A stretch of 5,512 nucleotides of DNA from Alphaproteobacteria bacterium (GTDB taxonomy: Bacteria; Pseudomonadota; Alphaproteobacteria; ATCC43930; CGMCC-115725), in NCBI GenBank assembly GCA_028866355.1, contig JAGWIH010000165.1, forward strand, positions 1-5,512, given 5' to 3'. The notes below the pieces were generated by a model. The model was not told the DNA's origin. It searched no databases and saw only the letters and a program-made list of their open reading frames with translations. The position numbers were made by a program, and so were the translations under genes. Positions 1 to 5,432 of the stretch are shown piece by piece. Position 1 is the first letter of the stretch. Each line of letters begins with the position of its first letter.

Positions 1-234
1 GGTCGGCCCAATCGCTGGCACGTCACCGACGCGCCGGTCGACTACACGCGCAGCATGCTGAAGGCCATCGTCGGCTTCGAATTGCCCGTTGCGCGGCTCG
101 AGGGCAAATGGAAGATGAGCCAGAACCGGCCGGCTGAGGACGTGCCCGGCATCGTCGACGCGTTGTCGCGCGAAAGCGATACCGCGGCCGACGTCGCACG
201 CATCGTCGCCGAGCGGAACAAGGGTCGGCGGTAG
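1..234 (+). CDS. PaiB-like FMN-binding protein, 3' end only
   Basis: This is the C-terminal 77 residues of a gene that enters from the left edge, read in frame 1 and ending at TAG 232-234. The motif KWKMSQNRP (fragment residues 36-44), preceded by GFELPVARLEG, is the C-terminal signature of the PaiB / FMN_bind_2 family. Members have a split-barrel flavin-binding fold. They were first named as putative transcriptional regulators next to the PaiA acetyltransferase in Bacillus, but many are annotated only as FMN-binding proteins, so the true role is open. The upstream piece WHVTDAPVDYTRSMLKAIVG also matches the usual family order of a DAP segment followed by a long helix. The start, the flavin-binding N-terminal half and the left neighbour lie outside the window. 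The gene converges on the macrodomain gene, with six bases between the two stops. Identity of the family is fairly sure; the substrate or target is unknown. Confidence 0.82.
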   Translation, partial: GRPNRWHVTDAPVDYTRSMLKAIVGFELPVARLEGKWKMSQNRPAEDVPGIVDALSRESDTAADVARIVAERNKGRR

Positions 235-240
235 CGCGGA

Positions 241-747
241 TTACGGGCTGAGCTCGGCGCGATAAAGCGCCAGCGTCTCGGCGTCGAAACAGCAGAACAC
301 CACGCGCGCGACCGCGGGCGAACGGGCGGTGAAGGCACGGGTTTCCGTTACGGCGATGCGGCAGGCGCGGTCGCGCGGAAAACGATAGACACCGGTCGAG
401 ATCGCCGGAAATGCGATCGAGCGGATACCGTGCTGCGCCGCGAGGGCAAAACACGCACGATAGCAACCGGCGAGCAGCGCATCCTCGCCGTGTGCTCCGC
501 CTTGCCACACCGGGCCGACGGCATGAACGACATGGCGCGCCGTCAGCCGATGGCCGCCGGTGATGCGCGCCTCGCCCGTTGGACAGCCGCCAAGCTTTCG
601 ACACTCCTCGAGCAGGCCGGGACCGGCCGCGCGATGAATGGCGCCGTCGACACCGCCGCCGCCGAGCAGGCTCTCGTTCGCGGCATTGACGATGGCATCG
701 AGCGCCAATGCGGTGATGTCGCCTTGGATGGCTTCGATCGTCGCCAT
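241..747 (-). CDS. macrodomain protein, probable ADP-ribosyl / O-acetyl-ADP-ribose hydrolase (MacroD/YmdB type)
   Basis: A 168-residue single-domain protein, the normal size for bacterial MacroD-class enzymes. These remove acetyl groups from O-acetyl-ADP-ribose (the sirtuin by-product) and ADP-ribose from acidic side chains. All the class motifs are seen: GDI (9-11) at the adenine end, NAAN (21-24), the glycine-rich ribose loop GGGGVDGAIHRAAG (29-42) with Asp34 in the position of the catalytic aspartate, GCPTGEA (54-60), the HAVGPVW strand (75-81), and the phosphate loop AISTGVYRFP (115-124). Where relatives often have GYP or GFP, this protein has RFP. The start ATG (745-747) puts GDI at the usual distance from the N terminus. 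The frame stays open far upstream, but that stretch overlaps the dehydrogenase antisense-free coding sequence and has no family similarity. There is no clear Shine-Dalgarno sequence, and the start lies 5 bp past the stop of the upstream dehydrogenase, so translational coupling is likely. Family assignment is strong; the physiological substrate is inferred. Confidence 0.93.
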   Translation of the reverse strand: MATIEAIQGDITALALDAIVNAANESLLGGGGVDGAIHRAAGPGLLEECRKLGGCPTGEARITGGHRLTARHVVHAVGPVWQGGAHGEDALLAGCYRACFALAAQHGIRSIAFPAISTGVYRFPRDRACRIAVTETRAFTARSPAVARVVFCCFDAETLALYRAELSP

Positions 748-752
748 GGCGG

Positions 753-2150
753 TCAATTCAGGCGCAGGATCTTGCCCGGATTCATGATGTTGTCCGGGTC
801 GAGCGCACGCTTCACCGCGCGCATTGCCGCGACGGCGTCGCCGTGCTCGGCGATCAGGAATTCTGTCTTGCCCTGGCCGATGCCGTGCTCGCCCGTGCAG
901 GTGCCATCCATCGCCAGCGCCCGCGCCACCATGCGTTCGTTGACGCGCTTGGCGGCGTCGAATTCGGCCGGCTGGTTGGGATCGAGCACGAAAACCAGAT
1001 GAAAATTGCCGTCGCCGACATGGCCGACGATCGGCGCCAGCAGGCCCGAAGCCTCCAGATCGGCGGTCGTCTCGGCGATGCAGTGCGGCAGGCGCGAGAT
1101 TGGCACGCACACATCCGTCGACCAGGCGACCGCGCCGGGTCGCAGCGCGAGCATGGCGAAATAAGCGTCGTGCCGCGCCTGCCATAGCTTGCTGCGCGCT
1201 TCGGTCGATTCTGCCCAGCGGAACTCGCCGCCGCCGTTGTCATGCGCCGCGGCCGCGACGGTCTCGACCTGCTCAGCGACGCCGGCGGCGCTGCCATGGA
1301 ACTCGAAGAACAATGTCGGCGCGACCGCATAGTCGAGCTTGGCATAGCGGTTGACTGCATCCATGCCGACCTTGTCGAGCAACTCGATGCGTGCCACCGG
1401 CACGCCGGCCTGAATGGTGGCGACAACGGTCGCCACCGCGGCGTCGATCGATGGAAACGCGCAGACCGCGGCGCGGATCGCTTCGGGGATCGGATAAAGC
1501 CGGAGGCCGATCTCGGCGATGACGCCCAACGTGCCCTCGGAGCCGACGAACAGCCGGGTCAGGTCGTAACCGGCGGCCGATTTGCGCGCGCGATGCGCCG
1601 TGCGGATGATCCGGCCGTCGGCGAGCACGACGGTCAGCGACAGCACGTTCTCGCGCATCGTGCCGTAGCGCACGGCATTCGTGCCGGACGCGCGCGTCGC
1701 CGCCATGCCGCCGAGCGATGCGTCGGCGCCAGGATCGACCGGAAAGAACAGGCCGGTATCACGCAGATGCAGATTGAGCTGCTTGCGGGTGACGCCGGCT
1801 TCGACGGTGCAGTCGAGATCGTCGACCGAGACCCGCAGAATGCGCGTCATCTGCGACAGGTCGATGCAAACGCCGCCGTGAATCGCGGCGCTGCCGCCTT
1901 CGAGACCGGTGCCGGTGCCGAACGGCACCACCGGAGTCTTGGCTGCCGCGCAGAGCCGTACGACCTCCGCGATTTCCTCGGTCTTACGCACATAGACCAC
2001 CGCTTCGGGCGGGGCGAGGTGGTGATGCGACGCGTCCTTGCCGTGATGCTCGCGCACGGCCGCCGCCGTCGAAAAGCGTTCGCCGAAGCGGGCGCGCAGC
2101 TCGTCACGCAGCTTGGTCGTCAACGGGCGGGCCGAGGCGGCGGAAATCAT
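753..2150 (-). CDS. FAD-linked D-lactate dehydrogenase (cytochrome), LDHD/GlcD family
   Basis: A 465-residue flavoprotein of the vanillyl-alcohol-oxidase/PCMH fold, predicted to oxidise D-lactate (or a related D-2-hydroxyacid) to the 2-oxoacid and pass electrons to the respiratory chain. The FAD-binding half carries PFGTGTGLEGG (76-86), the long DPGADASLGGMA...GTNAVRYGTMREN stretch (139-168) and FVGSEGTLGVI (201-211). The C-terminal cap carries STDVCVPISRLP (344-355), GHVGDGNFH (376-384) with the conserved histidines of the active-site metal region, GTCTGEHGIGQGK (416-428) and the terminal MNPGKIL (456-462). From memory, the run of motifs resembles mitochondrial LDHD more closely than E. coli GlcD. 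Length is normal and there is no signal peptide, so it is cytosolic or peripheral to the membrane. The ATG at 2148-2150 is the first possible start, because an in-frame TAG lies four codons upstream; a GAGGGG box (2163-2168) sits at a long 12-nt spacing. It is probably co-transcribed with the macrodomain gene. Glycolate or 2-hydroxyglutarate as substrate cannot be ruled out. Confidence 0.9.
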   Translation of the reverse strand: MISAASARPLTTKLRDELRARFGERFSTAAAVREHHGKDASHHHLAPPEAVVYVRKTEEIAEVVRLCAAAKTPVVPFGTGTGLEGGSAAIHGGVCIDLSQMTRILRVSVDDLDCTVEAGVTRKQLNLHLRDTGLFFPVDPGADASLGGMAATRASGTNAVRYGTMRENVLSLTVVLADGRIIRTAHRARKSAAGYDLTRLFVGSEGTLGVIAEIGLRLYPIPEAIRAAVCAFPSIDAAVATVVATIQAGVPVARIELLDKVGMDAVNRYAKLDYAVAPTLFFEFHGSAAGVAEQVETVAAAAHDNGGGEFRWAESTEARSKLWQARHDAYFAMLALRPGAVAWSTDVCVPISRLPHCIAETTADLEASGLLAPIVGHVGDGNFHLVFVLDPNQPAEFDAAKRVNERMVARALAMDGTCTGEHGIGQGKTEFLIAEHGDAVAAMRAVKRALDPDNIMNPGKILRLN

Positions 2151-2195
2151 CGGGCGATGCTACCCCTCGACCTTCACATCGGCTAGGCTTTGCGC

Positions 2196-2615
2196 ATGCA
2201 AACCGATCCGAATTGCATCTTTTGCAAGATCGTGGCGGGACAGATCCCGAGTTTCAAGCTGACCGAGGATGCCGCGACGCTTGCCTTCATGGACATCAAT
2301 CCGGCCAACGAAGGCCATTGCCTGGTGATCGCCAAGCCGCATCACCCGACGCTTTACGACATGCCGCCGGAACTGCTGGCGGCCGTATCGGTGACGGCCC
2401 TGAAAGTGGCGAAGGCGGTGAATGCGGCGCTCAAGCCCGATGGTCTCAATCTGGTGCAGTCGAACGGTCCGGGCGCGGCACAATCGGTGCCGCATTTCCA
2501 TGTGCACGTGCTGCCGCGCCGCCTGGGCGACAAGCTGCCGCTCAATTGGGAGCTGAAGCCCGGCGACCGCGCGGCGATTGCTGCAACCGCCGAACGCATC
2601 AAGGCAAAGCTTTGA
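2196..2615 (+). CDS. HIT-family (HINT-like) nucleotide hydrolase / transferase
   Basis: A 139-residue histidine-triad protein. The defining motif HFHVHVLPR is at residues 100-108, with His104 as the expected nucleophile and His100/His102 as partners; it is preceded by NGPGAAQSVPH, the usual helix-to-triad turn. The N terminus has CIFCKIVAGQIPS (7-19), typical of the HINT/YcfF branch, where the CxxC pair often contributes to a zinc site, with His49 and a triad histidine as plausible other ligands. HINT proteins split AMP from lysine or other amines (nucleoside phosphoramidates) and can act on aminoacyl-adenylates; the cellular substrate in most bacteria is unclear. I take ATG 2196 as start: AGG at 2185-2187 gives 8-nt spacing, whereas the in-frame TTG at 2190 would leave only 2 nt. 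The gene is divergent from the dehydrogenase (45 bp between starts) and converges on gapR with 10 bp between stops. It looks like a single-gene unit. Confidence 0.93.
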   Translation: MQTDPNCIFCKIVAGQIPSFKLTEDAATLAFMDINPANEGHCLVIAKPHHPTLYDMPPELLAAVSVTALKVAKAVNAALKPDGLNLVQSNGPGAAQSVPHFHVHVLPRRLGDKLPLNWELKPGDRAAIAATAERIKAKL

Positions 2616-2620
2616 GGCTC

Positions 2621-2638
2621 CGCGGCTAGCCGGCCGCG
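2621..2638. terminator. possible weak bidirectional hairpin between convergent genes
   Basis: CGCGGC (2621-2626) pairs perfectly with GCCGCG (2633-2638) around a six-base loop. The 10-bp palindrome CGGCTAGCCG (2623-2632) offers an alternative fold in the same place. The hairpin sits at the meeting point of the HIT gene and gapR and includes the gapR stop codon. No T-tract follows on either strand, so it would not be a classical intrinsic terminator, and in DNA this rich in GC such short stems occur by chance. It is the only terminator-like structure seen between the two converging units. Confidence 0.22.
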
Positions 2639-2901
2639 CGCTTCTTGCCGCCGTCGTTGGTCATGCCGAGCGCGGCCAAGTAGGTTTCGAGCAGCGCCTC
2701 CTGCTCATCGCGCTCGCTCTGGTCGAGTTTCCGGATGCGCACGATCTGGCGCATGATCTTGACATCGAAGCCGGCGCTCTTGGCCTCGGAATAGACTTCG
2801 CGGATATCCTCGCCGAGCGCGCGCTTCTCGTCTTCGAGCCGCTCGATCCGCTCGATGAAGGAACGCAGCCGATCGCCCGCGATGCCGCCGACATTTGCCA
2901 T
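2626..2901 (-). CDS. gapR: GapR-type nucleoid-associated DNA-binding protein (DUF2312)
   Basis: A 91-residue basic, helical protein matching the DUF2312/UPF0335 family along its whole length. Seen in order: RLRSFIERIERLEDEK (11-26), the first coiled-coil helix; GEDIREVYSEAKSAGFD (30-46), the family's most constant part; KIMRQIVRIRKLD (48-60), a basic second helix; and LETYLAALGM (71-80). A short lysine/arginine tail follows. In Caulobacter, GapR is an abundant nucleoid protein that clamps around overtwisted, AT-rich DNA as an oligomer ahead of replication and transcription and stimulates type II topoisomerases; the same role is inferred here. The start ATG at 2899-2901 is preceded by GGGGGA (2908-2913) at 6-nt spacing, which rejects the longer in-frame extension upstream. 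It lies 23 bp behind the DUF1244 gene and is probably the last gene of that transcript. Known homologues have no catalytic motif, and none is seen. Confidence 0.93.
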   Translation of the reverse strand: MANVGGIAGDRLRSFIERIERLEDEKRALGEDIREVYSEAKSAGFDVKIMRQIVRIRKLDQSERDEQEALLETYLAALGMTNDGGKKRAAG

Positions 2902-2924
2902 GAAAAATCCCCCAACGCCGAAAA

Positions 2925-3218
2925 TCAGTGCTTGTGCGCAGCGGCCATCTTGGCCTTCTGGTCCGACGACGCTTCCTTCTGATACTTCGTCTTCCATTCG
3001 TCGTACGGCATGCCGTAGACGATCTGGCGTGCGTCCGGATCGGGAATCGTCATGCCCTTCTCCGCCGCGGCCTCGCGATACCAGCGCGACAGGCAGTTGC
3101 GGCAGAACCCGGCCAGGTTCATCAGGTCGATATTCTGGACGTCGGTGCGTTCACGTAGATGCGCGACCAACCGCCGAAACGTGGCGGCCTCGAGCTCGGT
3201 GCGGGTCTTGTCGTCCAT
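2925..3218 (-). CDS. DUF1244 family protein of unknown function
   Basis: A 97-residue protein that I recognise as DUF1244. The core is nearly invariant in the family: AATFRRLVAHLRER (11-24), then TDVQNIDLMNLAGF (25-38) and the cysteine motif FCRNCLSRWYREAA (38-51), followed by an IPD segment (58-60) and the YGMPYDEWK motif (68-76). The CxxC pair (Cys39, Cys42) beside an aromatic/basic run could bind a metal or take part in redox chemistry, but no metal site can be completed from sequence alone. The tail is a lysine- and alanine-rich helix ending in HKH. It has no signal peptide or membrane segment. ATG 3216-3218 is chosen because GGAG (3225-3228) lies 6 nt upstream. It sits between the amidohydrolase (44 bp) and gapR (23 bp), so it is probably co-expressed with gapR. 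No biochemical role is established that I know of, and I assign none. Confidence 0.88.
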   Translation of the reverse strand: MDDKTRTELEAATFRRLVAHLRERTDVQNIDLMNLAGFCRNCLSRWYREAAAEKGMTIPDPDARQIVYGMPYDEWKTKYQKEASSDQKAKMAAAHKH

Positions 3219-3262
3219 GCCTCTCTCCGTTTTCGTATTTGTCTTATTGTGGGGTCGCCGCA

Positions 3263-4102
3263 TCATTTTTGCCAGAGGCGATAGAGCGCGCCATCGTCCA
3301 AGACGGGTCGTAGGACTGTCGCGAGGCGTTCCGCCCATCGGGCCGCGCCGGCATCATCCGCGATCTCGTCTTGGCGGACCTCGATCGCGACGTGCGGCAG
3401 ACCGCGTTCGAGTGCGTGATGGCGCATGGTGTAGCCGGCCGGCTGCTGCGCCGAATAAGGCTCGTTGTCACCGACCACCAGCGCCGCATCGCCGCGCAAC
3501 GCCGCCAGCAGCGGTGCCGCGATGCGGCCGTCCCCGTCCCATAGCACACCGACATGCCACGGCCGCGCCTTGCCGCCGAGCGACGGCGTGAAGCTGTGGA
3601 TCGAAATCAGCGCGGGCACGACGCCGCGCCCCAGCGCCGCTTCGATCAAATCGGCCAGCGCTGCGTGGTACGGCGCGAAGATCGCGGTACGGCGCGCCTG
3701 ACGGGCGGCGGCACTCAACGTGCGGTTGCCGGGAATGACGACGTCGTCGCTGGTCGTGGGAATTGACGACGGATCGTCGGGATCGCGGTTGCAGTCGATC
3801 ACCAACCGCGAATAGCCGGCGAGCACCGCCGCGGCGCCGAGCGCCGGCGCGAGCCGGCGCGTGACCGCGGCGGCGCCGATATCCCAGCCGATGTGCCGCG
3901 TCAGCGCCCCGTCATCCAGCCCCAGTTGCGCCAAACCTTGCGGCACGCGATTGCCGGCATGGTCGCAGCTCAAAATGATGCGGGCACCATTGGCGCCGTG
4001 ACGTTCGACCGGATCGGGGTCCTGCGCGGTAAGGAGGGTCCGGGTAACCATTTCAGCGTAGCGGCGCTTCATCGCACCCGCAGGGGGTTGAGGCTGACTC
4101 AC
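3263..4102 (-). CDS. N-formylglutamate amidohydrolase family protein
   Basis: A 279-residue (from GTG) hydrolase of the FGase family, which cleaves N-formyl-L-glutamate to formate and glutamate, the last step of one histidine-degradation route. Family motifs seen: LSCDHAGNRVP (44-54) with the metal-binding Asp/His, RHIGWDIGA (69-77), GYSRLVIDCNR (96-106), VIPGNR (122-127), ISIHSFTP (167-174), HVGVLWDGD (183-191) and GDNEPYSA (211-218), then HVAIEVRQDEI (237-247). No other hut gene is nearby, so a general deformylase or related amide hydrolase role is as likely as histidine breakdown. Start choice is uncertain. GTG 4100-4102 has an AGGA (4109-4112) at 6-nt spacing and is preferred; the in-frame ATGs at 4072 and 4051 have no visible Shine-Dalgarno but would give an N terminus (MVTRTLLTAQDPDPV) closer to relatives. 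It heads the DUF1244-gapR run and is divergent from the glycerate kinase. Confidence 0.88.
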   Translation of the reverse strand: MSQPQPPAGAMKRRYAEMVTRTLLTAQDPDPVERHGANGARIILSCDHAGNRVPQGLAQLGLDDGALTRHIGWDIGAAAVTRRLAPALGAAAVLAGYSRLVIDCNRDPDDPSSIPTTSDDVVIPGNRTLSAAARQARRTAIFAPYHAALADLIEAALGRGVVPALISIHSFTPSLGGKARPWHVGVLWDGDGRIAAPLLAALRGDAALVVGDNEPYSAQQPAGYTMRHHALERGLPHVAIEVRQDEIADDAGAARWAERLATVLRPVLDDGALYRLWQK

Positions 4103-4117
4103 CTGCCATCCTATCTT
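4088..4117 (+). promoter_or_regulatory. candidate sigma-70-type promoter for the glycerate kinase operon
   Basis: TTGAGG (4088-4093) and TATCTT (4112-4117) are separated by 18 bp; each matches four of six bases of the housekeeping consensus. Transcription would begin near 4124 and leave a leader of about 15 nt containing the Shine-Dalgarno. The -35 box lies inside the first codons of the divergent amidohydrolase if that gene starts at GTG 4102. This is a visual match only; promoters in GC-rich alphaproteobacteria often deviate from the consensus. Confidence 0.35.
4109..4112 (-). promoter_or_regulatory. Shine-Dalgarno supporting the GTG start of the amidohydrolase
   Basis: On the minus strand AGGA precedes the GTG at 4102 by six bases. 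It is the only good ribosome site near any of the three candidate starts (4102, 4072, 4051) and so favours the longest form. The same bases overlap the spacer and -10 region of the proposed + strand promoter for the kinase. Confidence 0.45.
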
Positions 4118-4124
4118 GTCGCAC

Positions 4125-4130
4125 GAAAGG
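4125..4130 (+). promoter_or_regulatory. Shine-Dalgarno fixing the TTG start of the glycerate kinase
   Basis: GAAAGG lies eight bases upstream of TTG 4139-4141. No ATG or GTG exists in frame in this neighbourhood; the nearest upstream ATG-like starts lie deep inside the antisense amidohydrolase gene. Spacing and strength make TTG 4139 the best start. Confidence 0.6.
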
Positions 4131-4138
4131 TTGCAGAC

Positions 4139-5431
4139 TTGCCCGCTCCGCGAAAGCCACGCGAATTCCTACGCTCCCTGCTCGACGCCGCCCTCGCCGC
4201 CTCCATCCCGGCGCGCGTGTTGCCGCCGCATTTGCCGAAGCCGCCCAAGGGCCGCACGGTCGTTGTCGGCGCTGGCAAGGCGGCGGCGGCGATGGCCAAA
4301 GCGGTCGAGGATCATTGGCGCGGCGAGCTCTCCGGCTTGGTCGTGACGCGTTATGGCTATGGCCTGCGCTGCAAACGGATCGAAGTGGTCGAAGCAAGCC
4401 ACCCGGTGCCCGATGCCGCCGGCCAAGCTGCAGCGGCGCGTATCCTGAAGGCCGTCCAGGGTTTGACGCGCGACGATCTCGTGCTCTGTCTGATTTCGGG
4501 CGGCGCTTCGGCGCTTCTGGCGCTGCCGGCGCCAGGCATCACGCTCGATGACAAACGCGCATTGACACGCGAGCTGCTGCGTTGCGGCGCGACGATCTCC
4601 GAACTCAACTGCGTGCGCAAGCACCTGTCGGCGATCAAGGGTGGCCGACTGGCCGCCGCCGCCGCGCCGGCGCGGATCATCACGTTGGCGATCTCGGATG
4701 TGCCCGGTGACGATCCGGCGGTGATCGGATCCGGACCGACGGTAGCCGACCCCTCGACCTTCGCCGACGCACGCGCCATCCTGGCGAAATACGGCATTAC
4801 GCCGCCGGCGCCGATTGCGCGTCACCTCGCGGCGGCACCCGACGAGACGCCGAAGCCGGGCGACAAACGCTTGGCGGGCGCGCGATACGTGATGATCGCG
4901 ACGCCGCAAGCGGCGTTGCAGGCGGCCGCCGATGCCGCCCGTAAGCGCGGCGTTACGCCGATCATCCTGGGCGATGCGCTCGAAGGCGAGGCGCGCGACG
5001 CCGCCATCGTCCACGCGGGGATCGCCCGCGCCGTGGCGCAAGGTCATTTCCGCCAGGGTAAGAATGCGGCACGGCCGCCGCTGGTGCTGCTGTCGGGCGG
5101 CGAGACCACCGTGACGGTCAAACATGACGGCCGCGGCGGCCGCAACAGCGTGTTCGTTCTGGCGCTGGCGTTGGCGCTCGAAGGCGCCGCAGGCGTCTAT
5201 GGCTTGGCTTGCGACACCGACGGCACCGACGGTACCGAGAACAATGCCGGTGCGATCGTCACGCCCGATACGCTGGCGCGCGCCGCAAAACGTGGCGTAG
5301 ACCTCAAGGCGTTGCTGGCTGCCGACGATTCCTGGGCGGCTTTCGACGCGCTAGGCGACCTGATTGTCACCGGACCGACACAGACGAATGTCAACGACTT
5401 CCGCGCCATTCTGGTGCTAAGGGAAAGCTGA
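4139..5431 (+). CDS. gckA: D-glycerate 2-kinase, MOFRL/DUF4147 family
   Basis: A 430-residue enzyme (from TTG) expected to phosphorylate D-glycerate with ATP to 2-phosphoglycerate; relatives are sometimes annotated as TtuD or, by an old misnaming, hydroxypyruvate reductase. The N-terminal DUF4147 domain (about 5-235) has VVVGAGKAAAAMAKA (41-55), EASHPVPD (85-92), CLISGGASALLALP (117-130), the NCVRKHLSAIKGGRLA block (157-172) with its catalytic-type lysines, and ISDVPGDDPAVIGSGPT (185-201). The C-terminal MOFRL domain (about 312-427) has LSGGETTVTV (318-327), GRGGRN (331-336), CDTDGTDGTENNAGA (358-372) and the closing TGPTQTNVNDFRAIL (411-425). Length equals the family norm only with the TTG start at 4139; the longer open frame back to 3893 merely runs antisense to the amidohydrolase. 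It is followed by pyruvate kinase one base after the stop, which fits its product feeding into enolase and then that enzyme. Cytosolic, with no signal peptide. Confidence 0.92.
   Translation: MPAPRKPREFLRSLLDAALAASIPARVLPPHLPKPPKGRTVVVGAGKAAAAMAKAVEDHWRGELSGLVVTRYGYGLRCKRIEVVEASHPVPDAAGQAAAARILKAVQGLTRDDLVLCLISGGASALLALPAPGITLDDKRALTRELLRCGATISELNCVRKHLSAIKGGRLAAAAAPARIITLAISDVPGDDPAVIGSGPTVADPSTFADARAILAKYGITPPAPIARHLAAAPDETPKPGDKRLAGARYVMIATPQAALQAAADAARKRGVTPIILGDALEGEARDAAIVHAGIARAVAQGHFRQGKNAARPPLVLLSGGETTVTVKHDGRGGRNSVFVLALALALEGAAGVYGLACDTDGTDGTENNAGAIVTPDTLARAAKRGVDLKALLAADDSWAAFDALGDLIVTGPTQTNVNDFRAILVLRES
5419..5424 (+). promoter_or_regulatory. Shine-Dalgarno of pyruvate kinase inside the kinase 3' end
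   Basis: AAGGGA, within the last codons of the glycerate kinase, precedes ATG 5433 by eight bases. It shows that the downstream gene is translated from the same message and supports this ATG as the true start. Confidence 0.6.
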
Positions 5432-5432
5432 G

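Noticed and set aside
652..668. GCC/GGC triplet run resembling a microsatellite
   Set aside because: On the minus strand it encodes the conserved four-glycine ribose-binding loop of the macrodomain, so it is explained by coding.
241..1185. A long minus-strand frame that would extend the macrodomain protein upstream by 146 residues
   Set aside because: The extension overlaps the dehydrogenase coding sequence in another frame and has no domain similarity. The family N terminus begins exactly at the ATG at 747.
1242..2186. A 314-codon open frame on the + strand opposite the dehydrogenase
   Set aside because: Its translation is low-complexity, rich in Arg/Gly/Asp/His and matches no family, while the minus strand encodes a full set of LDHD motifs. 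Long antisense frames are usual in GC-rich genes.
3219..3262. The more AT-rich 44-bp gap between the amidohydrolase and DUF1244 genes as a promoter
   Set aside because: A promoter for DUF1244-gapR could lie here, but no pair of -35/-10 boxes with acceptable spacing stood out, so I list no feature. Only the GGAG ribosome site at 3225-3228 is clear.
3893..4138. Upstream extension of the glycerate kinase frame
   Set aside because: It runs antisense through the start of the amidohydrolase, makes the protein about 80 residues too long for the family, and has no ribosome site, unlike TTG 4139.
4169..5125. A 318-codon open frame on the minus strand opposite the glycerate kinase
   Set aside because: Arginine-rich composition with no recognisable motif; the + strand carries the complete kinase family signature.
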